A stretch of DNA of 61,224 nucleotides, from assembly GCA_022568135.1 (NCBI GenBank), contig JADFFQ010000017.1:1-61224 (forward strand), read 5' to 3'. The notes beneath the pieces are model-generated. The model ran no database searches and was not told the DNA's origin. It was given only the letters and a program-made list of their open reading frames with translations. How positions within the stretch are numbered: position 1 is the stretch's first letter; the number at the start of each line of letters is the position of its first letter. Of this stretch, positions 29,151-38,237 are shown piece by piece. The translations under genes and the position numbers were made by a program. Source of the DNA: Planctomycetota bacterium (GTDB lineage: Bacteria; Planctomycetota; Phycisphaerae; Phycisphaerales; SM1A02).

Positions 29151-30494
29151 ATGGCCGACGCCACCGCCACCCAGCATCCGCCGATCGCCCAGGCCCATCT
29201 GCCGGCGAAGGTGTTTGAAGAGCTCGAGATCGTCAGGGATCCAGCGAACCTGTTCCACCAGACGATCGAGCAGGTGCTTATTGCCGCTCAACTCGTGGGG
29301 CTAGCCCACCATCAACAGATCATTCTTGCCCAGCCCCACAACGAGATCATGGTGCACTTTCCGGTGCTCATGGACGACGGCCACCACGATCTGTTCAAGG
29401 GCTATCGGGTGCAGCACAACAATGCCCTGGGGCCGTACAAGGGCGGCATTCGCTACCACCCGGATGTCCACCTGGACCACATCAAGGCGCTGGCCGTTCT
29501 AATGACGATGAAATGTTCGCTGGTGCGGATCCCCTTCGGCGGCGGCAAGGGCGGGGTCAAGTGCAACCCGCGCGATCTCAGCCGCGACGAGCTGATGCGG
29601 GTCACCCGCAGGTTCTGCTCGGCGATCAGCAATCAGATCGGGCCCGATTACGACATTCCCGCCCCGGACGTGGGCACCAACGCCCAGATCATGGCTTGGT
29701 TTGCCGACACCTACGCCCAGATGACCCCCGAGCACGAGCGCCACGACACGCTGCGCATCGTCACCGGCAAGCCCGTGGAGATGGGTGGATCGCTCGGCCG
29801 GAACAAGGCGACCGGCCAGGGCATGGTAAACGTGTTCAAGGAGATGCTGCCGGAGCTGGGCATCGACATCGACAAAATGAGCTTCAGTCTCATCGGATTC
29901 GGCAACGTCGGCGGATGGACCGGGCGGCTGCTGGTGGAGCTGGGGGCATCGCTGCGGGCGGTGCTGGACCACACCGGAGCCATCCACAACGACCAGGGGA
30001 TCAACCCCAACGCGCTCGCCGACCACGTCGCCCAGACCGGGGGCGTGGGCAGCTTCAAAGAAGCCGAAGCGATCAGTGAGCAGGAGTTCTATGGCGTGCC
30101 CGTGGACGTCTTCATCCCCGCCGCTCTGGAGCAGATGATCACGTCGCGCAAGGCGAAGTTGATCAACGCCCGGGTTCTAGCTGAGGCGGCCAACGCCCCC
30201 ACCACACCGGAGGGTGACGCGGTCCTCACGCAACGAGGCATCGAAATCCTGCCCGCCATCCTCTGCAACGCCGGCGGCGTGACCGTCTCCTATTTCGAGT
30301 GGGTCCAGAACCGATCGGCCATGTACTGGACGGCTGAGGAAGTCGATCAGCGGCTCAACATCCATATGGTGCTGGCTGCGAGGCGCGTGAAGCTCGCCCG
30401 GGTGAAGTATGAATGCGACATGCGGACCGCAAGCTACTGTGCGGCCCTTGAGCGGATCGGCAAGGTCTACGACCTCCGCGGCGTGTTTCCGTAA
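29151..30494 (+). CDS. gdhA: Glu/Leu/Phe/Val dehydrogenase, probable glutamate dehydrogenase
   Basis: A 447-aa NAD(P)-dependent amino-acid dehydrogenase. The substrate domain has YKGGIRYHPDVHLDHIKALA and MTMKCSLVRIPFGGGKGG, containing the substrate-binding and catalytic lysines. The nucleotide domain begins around FSLIGFGNVGGWTGRLL, and the C-terminal region ANAPTTPEGDAVL is typical. It links 2-oxoglutarate and ammonia to glutamate. Cofactor preference cannot be read with confidence. The start at 29151 is followed by a 30-residue N-terminal tail before the conserved region. Confidence 0.9.
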   Translation: MADATATQHPPIAQAHLPAKVFEELEIVRDPANLFHQTIEQVLIAAQLVGLAHHQQIILAQPHNEIMVHFPVLMDDGHHDLFKGYRVQHNNALGPYKGGIRYHPDVHLDHIKALAVLMTMKCSLVRIPFGGGKGGVKCNPRDLSRDELMRVTRRFCSAISNQIGPDYDIPAPDVGTNAQIMAWFADTYAQMTPEHERHDTLRIVTGKPVEMGGSLGRNKATGQGMVNVFKEMLPELGIDIDKMSFSLIGFGNVGGWTGRLLVELGASLRAVLDHTGAIHNDQGINPNALADHVAQTGGVGSFKEAEAISEQEFYGVPVDVFIPAALEQMITSRKAKLINARVLAEAANAPTTPEGDAVLTQRGIEILPAILCNAGGVTVSYFEWVQNRSAMYWTAEEVDQRLNIHMVLAARRVKLARVKYECDMRTASYCAALERIGKVYDLRGVFP

Positions 30495-30570
30495 CCCATT
30501 TGCGCTTCAGATTCGCTTGCCGGCTCGCCGGCCTCCGCTTTCCGGCCGGCGGCTACACGGCTGAGGTAAG

Positions 30571-31335
30571 ATGCACAAGACGATGCGACGTACAAACAAC
30601 ACCAAGCCAACCCCGCGGATCAGCACGTTCGAGCTCAAGCCCGGCCGGATGCTGGCGGGCAAGTACGCCGTCGAGTCGCTGCTGGGCGCGGGATGGGAGG
30701 GCGAGGTGTACAAGGTCGTGGAGACCCGCACCGGCATCCCCCGGGCGGCCAAGGTGTTCTTCCCGCACCGCAACGTCCGCGACCGAGCCGTCACCTTCTA
30801 CGCCCGCAAGCTCAATCGACTGCGCAAATGCCCCATCGTCATTCAATACCACCACTCGGAGGTGATCCGCTCCCGAGGCGTGCCGGTGACGTGCCTGATC
30901 AGCGAGTTCGTGGAGGGCGAACTGCTCAGCGACTTTCTCGCCCACCAGCCGGGCAAGCGGCTGCAGCCCTTCGAGGCCATGCATCTGCTGTACACCCTGG
31001 CTTTGGGAGTGGAGCAGATCCACAAGGTGGGCGAATACCACGGCGACCTGCATTCGCAGAACGTGATGGTCCAGCGGCAGGGCATCTTCTTCAACGTCAA
31101 GCTCGTGGACTTCTACCACTGGGGAGCGCCGTCGGCGTACCACATCCGCGAGGACGTCATCCAGTTGATTCATCTGCTGCATGAAGCGGTCGGCGGCCGG
31201 CAGCGCTACGCCACTCAATCGCCGGCGGTGAAGGCCGTCTGCCGCGGCCTGCGCCGTGACCTTATCAGCGCCCGATTTCCCACTGCCCGGCACCTCCGCG
31301 AGCACCTGGAATCATTCCTCTGGCCCGCCCCGTAG
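30571..31335 (+). CDS. Serine/threonine kinase-like protein
   Basis: 254 aa, soluble. Kinase landmarks are a glycine loop LGAGWEGEVYKV (residues 39-50), the lysine K61 in RAAKVFF, a catalytic loop HGDLHSQN (157-164) and a metal loop V-D180-F-Y in place of DFG. The HGD form (not HRD) is shared with some small-molecule kinases and atypical kinases. The C-terminal lobe is short (about 75 residues after D180), so it is a compact kinase. The substrate is unknown. The gene lies 76 bp after gdhA and is followed by a terminator. Confidence 0.75.
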   Translation: MHKTMRRTNNTKPTPRISTFELKPGRMLAGKYAVESLLGAGWEGEVYKVVETRTGIPRAAKVFFPHRNVRDRAVTFYARKLNRLRKCPIVIQYHHSEVIRSRGVPVTCLISEFVEGELLSDFLAHQPGKRLQPFEAMHLLYTLALGVEQIHKVGEYHGDLHSQNVMVQRQGIFFNVKLVDFYHWGAPSAYHIREDVIQLIHLLHEAVGGRQRYATQSPAVKAVCRGLRRDLISARFPTARHLREHLESFLWPAP

Positions 31336-31392
31336 CCGCCGGCGGCAGCCCACGGAGCGAGCCGGGCTGTGCCAGCGCCCGAGCCGCCATGA

Positions 31393-31415
31393 CCGCGACC
31401 GTTGGTCGCGGCTTT
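31393..31415 (+). terminator. Terminator after the kinase-like gene
   Basis: The perfect 8-bp stem CCGCGACC-GTT-GGTCGCGG is followed by CTTTAC. It is nearly identical to the terminator at 13169. Confidence 0.6.
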
Positions 31416-31478
31416 ACAGTGAGGATGGCCGACACGAGCCCATAGCGTCCACGGTGCGCGCAGCGCAATGGACAACGC

Positions 31479-32171
31479 TTACTCCTCGACGATCTCCAAG
31501 AGTTCGACGTCGAAGATGAGCGTCGCTTTGGGCGGGATGGATCCGGGCCGGCCGCGCTCGCCGTACGCGAGGTTGTAGGGAATGATCAGCTTGCGTTTGC
31601 CGCCGACGCGCATCGACCCCACGCCTTCGGTCCAGCCGCCGATCACGCCACCTAACGTGAACGTTGCCGGCTTGCCCCGATCGACGGAACTGTCGAACTT
31701 CGTCCCGTCCACCAGCCACCCGGTGTAGTGGACGTTCACCTTCGTGCTCGGACCGGCCGGCTGCGGGCCGTCACCTTGGACGAGGTCGAAATACTTCAGG
31801 CCGGAGTCGGTCTCGATCCAATCGCCTTGAACCGGGTCGCCGGGGAATCGGGGCACCATGACGTCCGATTCTACACCGCAGCCGGTCGTCTCGAAAGTGA
31901 GGCGGCGCTTGGCGCCGTCGGCGAAGACGATGATGTCGATCGTCCTGCCCGCATTGTTGAGATCGAAGCTTGCCGAGGCGACGACGCCGCCGGTGAGCTC
32001 CTCCGCGGCATTGATCGCCTGGGCAAGATCGACGGGCTGGCCTCTGAGTGTCGTTTCAACTTCTCGAGCCTGGGCCGGGATGGCGCTGTAATCCGTTCCT
32101 GATGCGAACAGCGTCATGGCTGCGCCCATCAGGAGCCCGCCCACCGCGTAAAGCAAAAGTCTCTTCACCAT
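31479..32171 (-). CDS. FKBP-type peptidyl-prolyl cis-trans isomerase, exported
   Basis: 230 aa. An N-terminal signal/anchor ([19 protein letters not shown]) is followed by a domain of about 95 residues of unclear type with a PepSY-like feel. An FKBP domain (about 135-228) follows, with [39 protein letters not shown] and [11 protein letters not shown]. It probably assists folding of envelope or periplasmic proteins. The HIT gene lies downstream of its start on the same strand but 166 bp away. Confidence 0.88.
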   Translation of the reverse strand: MVKRLLLYAVGGLLMGAAMTLFASGTDYSAIPAQAREVETTLRGQPVDLAQAINAAEELTGGVVASASFDLNNAGRTIDIIVFADGAKRRLTFETTGCGVESDVMVPRFPGDPVQGDWIETDSGLKYFDLVQGDGPQPAGPSTKVNVHYTGWLVDGTKFDSSVDRGKPATFTLGGVIGGWTEGVGSMRVGGKRKLIIPYNLAYGERGRPGSIPPKATLIFDVELLEIVEE

Positions 32172-32255
32172 GATGTTCTGCGCCTTTGTTCAAGAGTCAT
32201 TTGGAAGCACGGCCCCGGCCATCGCCATAGGGTAGCGGATCGCCGGTCGCGCGGG

Positions 32256-32305
32256 TAGCCGGCGGGCTACGCCCGCCGATACCGGGACGCGTAGCGTCCC
32301 GGCTA
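32256..32305 (-). repeat. Dispersed double-palindrome repeat, copy 2
   Basis: This is the inverted copy of the element at 1411-1456: GCGGGCTACGCCCGC and then GGGACGCGTAGCGTCCC, bounded by TAGCC and GGCTA. It lies in the gap between the FKBP and HIT genes. Confidence 0.5.
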
Positions 32306-32337
32306 CTTGGTGTAAGCGCGCGGCCTAGCGGCCGCGG

Positions 32338-32766
32338 CTAGACTTTTCCCATCGCCGCCCGCATGCGCTGGACCAGGTCATGTGCGTGCTTTTGGCCGAG
32401 GCGGCCCGCGTTCCAACCGATGCCCAGCCCGGCGTCGGGGAACTTCGCGATGATGTGGAAGTGCACGTGCATCACGACCTGGTGGGCAGCGGAACCGTTG
32501 TTCTGGAGAACGTTGTAGGCGTTGCAGCCGGTGGCCTGCATCAACGCCCGACACAGCCGAGGCAGGATGCGACCCAGCGCCGCAGCCGATTCATCGCTCA
32601 GCTCGTGCAAGTGCGCAGCGGACTCTTTGGGGATGAGCAGCGTGTGGCCGTCGCTGAGCGGGCCGATGTCCAGGAACGCCAGGACGTGGTCATCCTCGTA
32701 GATCTTGTGACACGGAATCTCGCCGTTGATGATCTTGTCAAAGATGGTGGGTTCGCCCGCGCTCAT
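32338..32766 (-). CDS. HIT family protein
   Basis: 142 aa with the histidine triad H-V-H-F-H-I-I near residue 100 and the usual opening IFDKIINGEIPCHKIYEDDHVLAFLDI. HIT (HINT-like) proteins hydrolyse nucleoside phosphoramidates or dinucleotides. The length is normal. It is divergent from nadC. Confidence 0.9.
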   Translation of the reverse strand: MSAGEPTIFDKIINGEIPCHKIYEDDHVLAFLDIGPLSDGHTLLIPKESAAHLHELSDESAAALGRILPRLCRALMQATGCNAYNVLQNNGSAAHQVVMHVHFHIIAKFPDAGLGIGWNAGRLGQKHAHDLVQRMRAAMGKV

Positions 32767-32851
32767 GATTCATCCTCGTTGAGAGCCACCAGCACCCAGA
32801 GCATAGCGGCGGGCTTCGGGCAATCGCAAACCACCGTAGACTACAGGCGGC

Positions 32852-33766
32852 ATGCTCGATCTCAACACTCTTGGGCTGCCGCGCCTGTTTGACGCGCTGA
32901 CCGCCGACGGATCACTTCACCGGCTGCTGGCCGCCGCCCGCGCCGAAGAACTCGGCGACGTTGGCGACGTTACCACGGCAAGCATCATCGACGATGGGCG
33001 GGCAGTACGTGCGGTCGGGGTGGCTCGCGAGCCGGGGGTTGTCGCCGCCCTGGCGGCCATGGAGCACATCCTCGACGCCTTCGATTGCGATGCCGACTTC
33101 GAGACGTCAATCGGCGACGGCGAGCGGTGCACCGCCGGGCAACCACTGTGGCGGCTTGCCGGCGAGCTGGCGCCAATCCTCACCGCCGAACGCACCATGC
33201 TCAACATCGTCGGCCGGCTCAGCGGAATTGCCACGCTCACTCGACGGTATGTTGATGAAGTGGCCGGGACCAAGGCCGCTATTTGCGACACGCGCAAGAC
33301 CACTCCCGGAATGCGGTCGCTGGAGAAGTACGCGGTCCGCTGTGGCGGCGGCACGGTGCACCGGCTCGGCCTGTACGATGCGGTACTGTTCAAGGACAAT
33401 CACCTGGCCCACCTGACCCCCAGCGAGTTCATCGGTGCCGTTACCACGGCCTGCCAACGGGCCCGCGATCAATACGATCTTCGGTTCGTCGAAATCGAGG
33501 TCGATACATTGGAGCAGCTCCGGTTGGTACTGGAAGGTCAACCGGGCCTGATCGACATGGTGCTGCTGGACAACATGCCGATCCAACAGTTGCGAACCGC
33601 GGTCGCCATGCGCGATGCCACCGGGGGGAAAGTATTGCTCGAAGCCTCCGGCCGGATTGACCTGCGAACCGTCCGCGCTGTGGCTGAGACCGGTGTCGAT
33701 CGGATTTCCGTCGGCGCGCTGACCCACGGCCCGGCGTGGCTGGATGTCGGCCTCGATCTCACCTGA
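32852..33766 (+). CDS. nadC: Nicotinate-nucleotide diphosphorylase (carboxylating)
   Basis: 304 aa quinolinate phosphoribosyltransferase of de novo NAD synthesis. Signatures are EELGDVGDVTTASI, ERTMLNIVGRLSGIATLTRRYVD, DTRKTTPGMRSLEKYAVRCGGG and LEASGRIDLRTVRAVAETGVDRISVGALTH. It is followed by birA with only 3 bp between, as in many bacteria. nadA and nadB are not in the window. Confidence 0.94.
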   Translation: MLDLNTLGLPRLFDALTADGSLHRLLAAARAEELGDVGDVTTASIIDDGRAVRAVGVAREPGVVAALAAMEHILDAFDCDADFETSIGDGERCTAGQPLWRLAGELAPILTAERTMLNIVGRLSGIATLTRRYVDEVAGTKAAICDTRKTTPGMRSLEKYAVRCGGGTVHRLGLYDAVLFKDNHLAHLTPSEFIGAVTTACQRARDQYDLRFVEIEVDTLEQLRLVLEGQPGLIDMVLLDNMPIQQLRTAVAMRDATGGKVLLEASGRIDLRTVRAVAETGVDRISVGALTHGPAWLDVGLDLT

Positions 33767-33769
33767 CCC

Positions 33770-34519
33770 ATGGTTCGAACACCGATTGAACAATGGACCA
33801 GCCGTCTGGAGTCCGCGCTTGACGGCGACGGCGGCCGGCCCGGCCGGGTGATCGTGCTGCGAGAGACCGACTCCACTCAGGATGCAGCCAGACGACTCGA
33901 CGCGAAACCTGCGGATATCGTCGTCGCCTGGCGGCAGACGGCCGGTCGTGGTCGATTGGGGCGAACCTGGGCCGACACCCACGAGCAAGGCATTGCGGCC
34001 ACCATCGTTGCTGAACGTGCGCCATCGGAACGTCTGGCGATCGCCTGCGCTGTCGGCGTCGCCCAAGCCGCCGAAGCGCTGCTTGGTCGATCGGTCGGGA
34101 TCAAATGGCCCAACGACATTGTTGTCGATGGTTGCAAGCTTGCGGGCGTGCTCATCGAGCAGTCCGATCAAAGAGCTCTTATCGGAATTGGAATGAACGT
34201 GTCCCAAACGCACTGGCCGCAGGAGCTGGCCGGCCGGGCCGTCAGCCTCGTGCAACTCGGCGCCCGGGTCGATCGGATCGACGCCCTCGTAGCACTGCTG
34301 CGGGCCATGAACCGGGCGCTGCACCTGCCCCAAGAGCAACTCATCGCTGAGTTCTCCCGTCGCGACGTGTTGCAAGGCCTGCGCGCCACGTTTCGAACCG
34401 GGCTGCGGACTGTATCCGGAACGGTGATTCGAACCGATCCGATGCGCGGGCTTGTGGTGCGGACCGACGCCGACGTGGTGTACCTCCCTGCGGCTACAAC
34501 CACGCTCCTATCGGACTGA
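33770..34519 (+). CDS. birA: Biotin--[acetyl-CoA-carboxylase] ligase
   Basis: 249 aa class I biotin protein ligase without the N-terminal DNA-binding domain, so it is not expected to repress biotin genes. The ligase motif WRQTAGRGRLGRTW (GRGRxG) and KWPNDIVVDGCKLAGVLIE are clear, and a short C-terminal SH3-like domain ends the protein. It activates biotin and attaches it to carboxylases. It is probably co-transcribed with nadC. Confidence 0.92.
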   Translation: MVRTPIEQWTSRLESALDGDGGRPGRVIVLRETDSTQDAARRLDAKPADIVVAWRQTAGRGRLGRTWADTHEQGIAATIVAERAPSERLAIACAVGVAQAAEALLGRSVGIKWPNDIVVDGCKLAGVLIEQSDQRALIGIGMNVSQTHWPQELAGRAVSLVQLGARVDRIDALVALLRAMNRALHLPQEQLIAEFSRRDVLQGLRATFRTGLRTVSGTVIRTDPMRGLVVRTDADVVYLPAATTTLLSD

Positions 34520-34644
34520 CGCACAAGCGACATCGGGGCGGTAGGGAGAAGCATGGCAAACCACCCGCAGACCGCAGCTTTGCGGCGACCAACCGACGCC
34601 TGGGCTCGTATAGTCCTCGTCGCTTTCAAGGCAGCGTCAAGGTG

Positions 34645-35322
34645 ATGCCGTCTCGATGCCGATGGTTTGAGCACATGCGGACGATTTTCCATTTGAGCTT
34701 CTTGGGGTTGGCGATCCTTACCGGCCCGGTGCCCGTTGCGGGTCAGGCGGACACGCTGGTGCCGGTCGATCAGACGATCGAGGACGTCTCTGCGCTGTCC
34801 GCGAGCCTCCGCAAGATTGAGACAGGTCTGCGTCAGCCGAGCGACTTCGAGCATGTTTATCGAGTCCCGGGCGATGATGACCGCCTGATGCGGATCCATG
34901 GGGCTCTCCACGCCGTCTTCCCTCGATCGGTTTATGCGCGCGATCGCAGGGGTCTGCGGCCGCTGATCCCCAACGACACCGTGTTCTACGTTGGCCCGCC
35001 CGGCGTTGATGTGCGGGGGTACCAGACCCGGTCCAACGCCTCCATCGGCGCGCGGCCGTCCGGCCGGTTCGACGGACGGATCAACCTCAAGCTTCACCCG
35101 CAGCTAGTCGGCAGTATCGCTGTTGCGCCCCAAGAGGTGAAGATACGCCAGGAGCCGAGTCGCCTGATGGCTCCGCGGCCGGTCGAGGCACGATTCGATC
35201 GCACGCCGACCCCAGTCATGCCGATGATCGTGTCGGATGCGAACTATCGAGCACAGCGTCTGCACACCCTGATGCGACGCGCGGTCACCGCCAATCTCGC
35301 TCGGCGCGTCGGCGAGGGATGA
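34645..35322 (+). CDS. Exported hypothetical protein
   Basis: About 225 aa. A signal peptide is visible (MRTIFHLSFLGLAILTGPVPVAGQA if translation starts at the inner ATG at 34675). The mature part contains FYVGPPGVDVRG and a repeated basic/proline-rich style with no recognised domain. Starts at GTG 34642, ATG 34645 and ATG 34675 are all possible. Its stop is followed by the hairpin CCCGGC-aagat-GCCGGG at about 35339-35355. The location is probably periplasmic. Confidence 0.6.
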   Translation: MPSRCRWFEHMRTIFHLSFLGLAILTGPVPVAGQADTLVPVDQTIEDVSALSASLRKIETGLRQPSDFEHVYRVPGDDDRLMRIHGALHAVFPRSVYARDRRGLRPLIPNDTVFYVGPPGVDVRGYQTRSNASIGARPSGRFDGRINLKLHPQLVGSIAVAPQEVKIRQEPSRLMAPRPVEARFDRTPTPVMPMIVSDANYRAQRLHTLMRRAVTANLARRVGEG

Positions 35323-35338
35323 AGAGCGGGAACCTCTA

Positions 35339-35355
35339 CCCGGCAAGATGCCGGG
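35339..35355 (+). terminator. Hairpin after the exported hypothetical gene
   Basis: CCCGGCA-aga-TGCCGGG is followed by TCTCTCT. A second half-copy (GGCAAGATGCCGGGTCT) follows within 25 bp. Confidence 0.45.
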
Positions 35356-35398
35356 TCTCTCTAGGCAAGATGCCGGGTCTATCTAGCCGCGGCTAGGC

Positions 35399-35659
35399 TT
35401 ATGCAGCGCGGGGGCGGTCGTCGTCATCATAAAAGTACCCCAGGCACCCCAGTTCGCGGGCCAGGTCTTCCATCCGCCGACTCACCGCATCCAAGGCGGT
35501 GAAGACATCCACCGCGGACACTTCGCCGGCGGTCGCACGGTCGGGTCGACGCTGCTGCTGCTCGCTGATCTCCCACGCGGTTGTGGCCCGTTGGCGCGGA
35601 AAGGGAATCGGTCCGGGGGTGGTGGCACGTTGGAGGCTGCTGAAGCGAATCCTGCGCAT
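35399..35659 (-). CDS. Small hypothetical protein with acidic tail
   Basis: 86 aa from the ATG at 35659; a longer frame upstream looks non-coding. The sequence is basic for 50 residues. It then has a helical stretch DVFTALDAVSRRMEDLARELGCLGYF and ends DDDDRPRAA. I do not recognise a family, but the helix and acidic end have the look of a real small planctomycete protein. It is on the strand opposite to its neighbours. Confidence 0.5.
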   Translation of the reverse strand: MRRIRFSSLQRATTPGPIPFPRQRATTAWEISEQQQRRPDRATAGEVSAVDVFTALDAVSRRMEDLARELGCLGYFYDDDDRPRAA

Positions 35660-35903
35660 CAAGTGATTCCTGCCGGCCTCCGACCACGATGGCGCCTGCC
35701 AATGGCTGATGCACCCGAAGTGGCCAATCGGCATGATCCATGCCGAACTTTGGCGGCCCGACGGCCGGCGGCGCCGCTGAGCCGCTGCAACCGGGAGAAT
35801 CCGGCCAGCCTGCCGCGAATCGGTCACCGTCTGATCCCTTCGCTCGCTCCAGGAGCCTTCAGCGGCCGATAATCGATTTCCCGAGCAAGGCAGGCCGGGC
35901 CGC
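35660..35903. other. Gap with no recognised gene
   Basis: This stretch before the entericidin promoter has open frames on both strands but none with convincing protein character, and no repeat or RNA was recognised. Confidence 0.35.
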
Positions 35904-35932
35904 TTGTGCCGTCGGCGAGATTGACGGATAAT
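35904..35932 (+). promoter_or_regulatory. Promoter of the entericidin-like gene
   Basis: TTGTGC (35904-35909) and GATAAT (35927-35932) have the ideal 17-bp spacing. The expected start is about 35 bp before the ATG at 35975. The -35 hexamer is the same as that proposed for atpC. Confidence 0.55.
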
Positions 35933-35974
35933 CGCCCACCGATGCCGAAACGATTCTCTTGAAAGGGAAACTCG

Positions 35975-36136
35975 ATGAGCAGACTCCATAAGCGACTTCT
36001 GTTGATTGTGATGCTGGCTGGCTTCGCAGCATGCGTGGCCGTCGGCTGTCAGACGATTGAAGGAGCGGGCAAGGACATCTCCTCGGCGGGCAAAGGGATC
36101 GCCGACGTCGCCGATGACGTGAAGCCATACGAGTGA
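35975..36136 (+). CDS. Entericidin-like small lipoprotein
   Basis: 53 aa. A hydrophobic leader (LLLIVMLAGFAACVAVGC) ends in a lipobox-like VGC, with lipidation probably at the Cys before QTIEGAG. The mature part GAGKDISSAGKGIADVADDV is a clear entericidin EcnA/EcnB pattern. Entericidins are small envelope lipoproteins, in enterobacteria part of a lytic toxin/antidote pair; here only one is present. AAAGGGA lies about seven bases upstream of the start. It is preceded by a good promoter. Confidence 0.8.
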   Translation: MSRLHKRLLLIVMLAGFAACVAVGCQTIEGAGKDISSAGKGIADVADDVKPYE

Positions 36137-36219
36137 TTCCGGCCGGGCCGGCCGTGAGTGTGGCCGGGTCGGTGCTGTTGCTCGCGGTTGGGAACCGGCT
36201 CGCGTTACCGCCGGGCGTC

Positions 36220-38037
36220 TCAGGTCACGGCGCCCTGCGAGTCGAAGATGCGCTTCGCCTGTAAGAGTCGGCGGCCGATCGTCATCACCGCCAGCAGGCC
36301 GATCGTGGACCCGACCGCGAAAATGACGCCGGCATAGAGCAGCCGTTGATCGCGGATGGGAACCGGGTTGATCGAGGCATACCGCGTTCGACCGGCCACT
36401 TTGCGCTCGCCTCGCACGACCGTGCGGGCCCCGTCGCTTCGTTTGCCTGCTTGACGAGAGGATTCCCGGGCGAAGGTCGTGGCCAGCGTGTCCAGAATCG
36501 CGGTGATCTCCCCGCGATCTGTGCCCGCTAAGGTAAGGGTCATGACGCCCGGCTGGTCGGCATCCACCGTGAGATCATCGCGCAACCGCTGGGCAAGCGC
36601 AACGGGGTCTTTGTACCGGTCCAACCGCCGATCGGCCAGTCGCTTGGCCAGCGTCCGATGAAAGTTCTTATCGATAAGCAAGGCGCTGTGCCACGTCTGC
36701 CATCTTGCCGCATCCTCTTCGGAGAACGGCAATCCTGAACGTGCCTCGGCCTCGACATCGACCGAAGCGGCCACCATCGCGGGGAAGAATTGGTTGGCTG
36801 CCAGCCCGCTGGCGATGGCGACGACGGCGAGCGAGACCACCAGCCAGCTGAAGGTCACCACGGCCCGGGGTCGTGCCCACTTGCGGCGCATCTTGCGTTC
36901 TGCTGCAGCCAGGGATTCTCGGATTTCCACAAGCCGCCGTCGTTGATTCTCAAGGGCCTGGTCCTGCTGGATTCGGCGTTGGGCTTGCTCCGGATCGGTG
37001 CGAGCTCGCCCCGCTCGCCCGCGACTGGCCTGACGAACCTTTGCCAGGCGCTGGCGGCGACGCTGCCAATGTTTCGCTGCGGCGTTGATGCGCTGCACCT
37101 TCTCCTGAAGATCTCCATGAATCTGCGCCCCGTGGGCATCAGCGGATTCGGGCTGTGCGGCACGGGCCTCGTCAAGCTGTTGCTCAAGCTCGGCAATGCG
37201 CTGCTGCTCACACTGAAGCTGGTCCTGGGCATCAGACCGCTGCGACAGCGTCCCGCGGACAATGTTTAGCTCGTTGCGGGCGTCGGCCAGCGATGCGTCC
37301 CGCCGCTGAAGCTCGGCCTTGAGCACCTCCACCTGCTCGTTCAGTGATGCGATCTGCACCGTGGCCTCTTGCTGGGGCCCAGCGGCTCGGCGGCCCGCCT
37401 CGGCAAGTGCGTCTTCAAGCTCGCCAACGCGTGAGCGCAGCGAGCCAATCTGACGGACTTCCGTCTCCCGCTGCCGCCTCTGGGCGTCAAGTTCTCCCCG
37501 GCCGCGCTCCACCTGCTGTTGAAGGCGCTGCAACTGTTCTTCTGAATCCTGACTTTGCTGGTGAAGCTGTGATTCCAGAGAAGCGAGACGATCGCGCTGA
37601 GCCTGCAACTCGTTGCCTTGCCGGGTCAGCTCCGACTCGGTCTCATGGAGCTCAGCGCAGCGGCGCTCATGGTGCTCTTGAGACTCTTGCTGCTCCTGGA
37701 GCAGCTGCGCGCGAGCGCGCTGCAATTCTTCGCGCTGTTGGGCAAGCTCAGACTGTTCCCGAGCGATCTCCTCATGCTGCTCTTCCACCTGCCGGCGAGA
37801 CTGCACATCACGCCCCTGTGCTTCGGCGAGCTGCTCATCATGGTGGCGCTGCGCACAGCGAAGGCGCTCGAACTGACGTTCAATGTCGGCAAGGATTCCC
37901 AGCACCTGGTCGCCCGGAGAAGGCGACGCGTCAGCGGGGGCAGCCTCCGACGAGCCGGAATCATCCGAAGCGGTGCTCCACTGGTCGAAATGAGAGGGGC
38001 TGCTGTCGCTCGATTCAGGGCCGTGGTAGGGGTTCAT
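36220..38037 (-). CDS. Long coiled-coil protein with two membrane segments (Wzz-like topology)
   Basis: 605 aa. After a Ser/Asp-rich start, residues of about 45-330 form a nearly continuous Gln/Glu/Arg-rich coiled coil. A basic linker (RKMRRKWARPRAV) precedes a membrane segment (VVTFSWLVVSLAVVAIASGLAA). About 150 predicted periplasmic residues and a second membrane segment (LLYAGVIFAVGSTIGLLAVMTI) follow. The two-TM part resembles chain-length determinants, but the coiled coil is cytoplasmic and N-terminal rather than periplasmic. The ATG at 38037 is chosen because upstream residues are not coiled-coil. It is divergent from mqnE. A scaffold or polysaccharide-export role is possible. Confidence 0.65.
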   Translation of the reverse strand: MNPYHGPESSDSSPSHFDQWSTASDDSGSSEAAPADASPSPGDQVLGILADIERQFERLRCAQRHHDEQLAEAQGRDVQSRRQVEEQHEEIAREQSELAQQREELQRARAQLLQEQQESQEHHERRCAELHETESELTRQGNELQAQRDRLASLESQLHQQSQDSEEQLQRLQQQVERGRGELDAQRRQRETEVRQIGSLRSRVGELEDALAEAGRRAAGPQQEATVQIASLNEQVEVLKAELQRRDASLADARNELNIVRGTLSQRSDAQDQLQCEQQRIAELEQQLDEARAAQPESADAHGAQIHGDLQEKVQRINAAAKHWQRRRQRLAKVRQASRGRAGRARTDPEQAQRRIQQDQALENQRRRLVEIRESLAAAERKMRRKWARPRAVVTFSWLVVSLAVVAIASGLAANQFFPAMVAASVDVEAEARSGLPFSEEDAARWQTWHSALLIDKNFHRTLAKRLADRRLDRYKDPVALAQRLRDDLTVDADQPGVMTLTLAGTDRGEITAILDTLATTFARESSRQAGKRSDGARTVVRGERKVAGRTRYASINPVPIRDQRLLYAGVIFAVGSTIGLLAVMTIGRRLLQAKRIFDSQGAVT

Positions 38038-38237
38038 TGCGATGCTCTCGCGCGGCGGCGCCCGGCCGCCTGATCCAGCACCATCGATATCGACCCGCCG
38101 AAGCGCAAGCTCAAGCGTCGCCTCCGGAAATGCTGTATGCACGATCAGTCTCGGCGATTTCCCGCTCACCCTGGCCCAATGCCGCCTCCAAGGGCAACGA
38201 GAATCTCCGCCATCGCCTACGATGGGCTGCCTTGACG

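Noticed and set aside
33772..33782. tRNA-like GGTTCGAAC string
   Set aside because: It is the start of birA and no cloverleaf can be formed around it.
35660..35989. Extended version of the 86-aa minus-strand gene
   Set aside because: The upstream 110 residues are Arg/Ser-rich with no conserved look and overlap the entericidin gene and its promoter.
37344..38237. N-terminal extension of the mqnE frame
   Set aside because: The extension is antisense to the coiled-coil gene and carries no radical SAM features.
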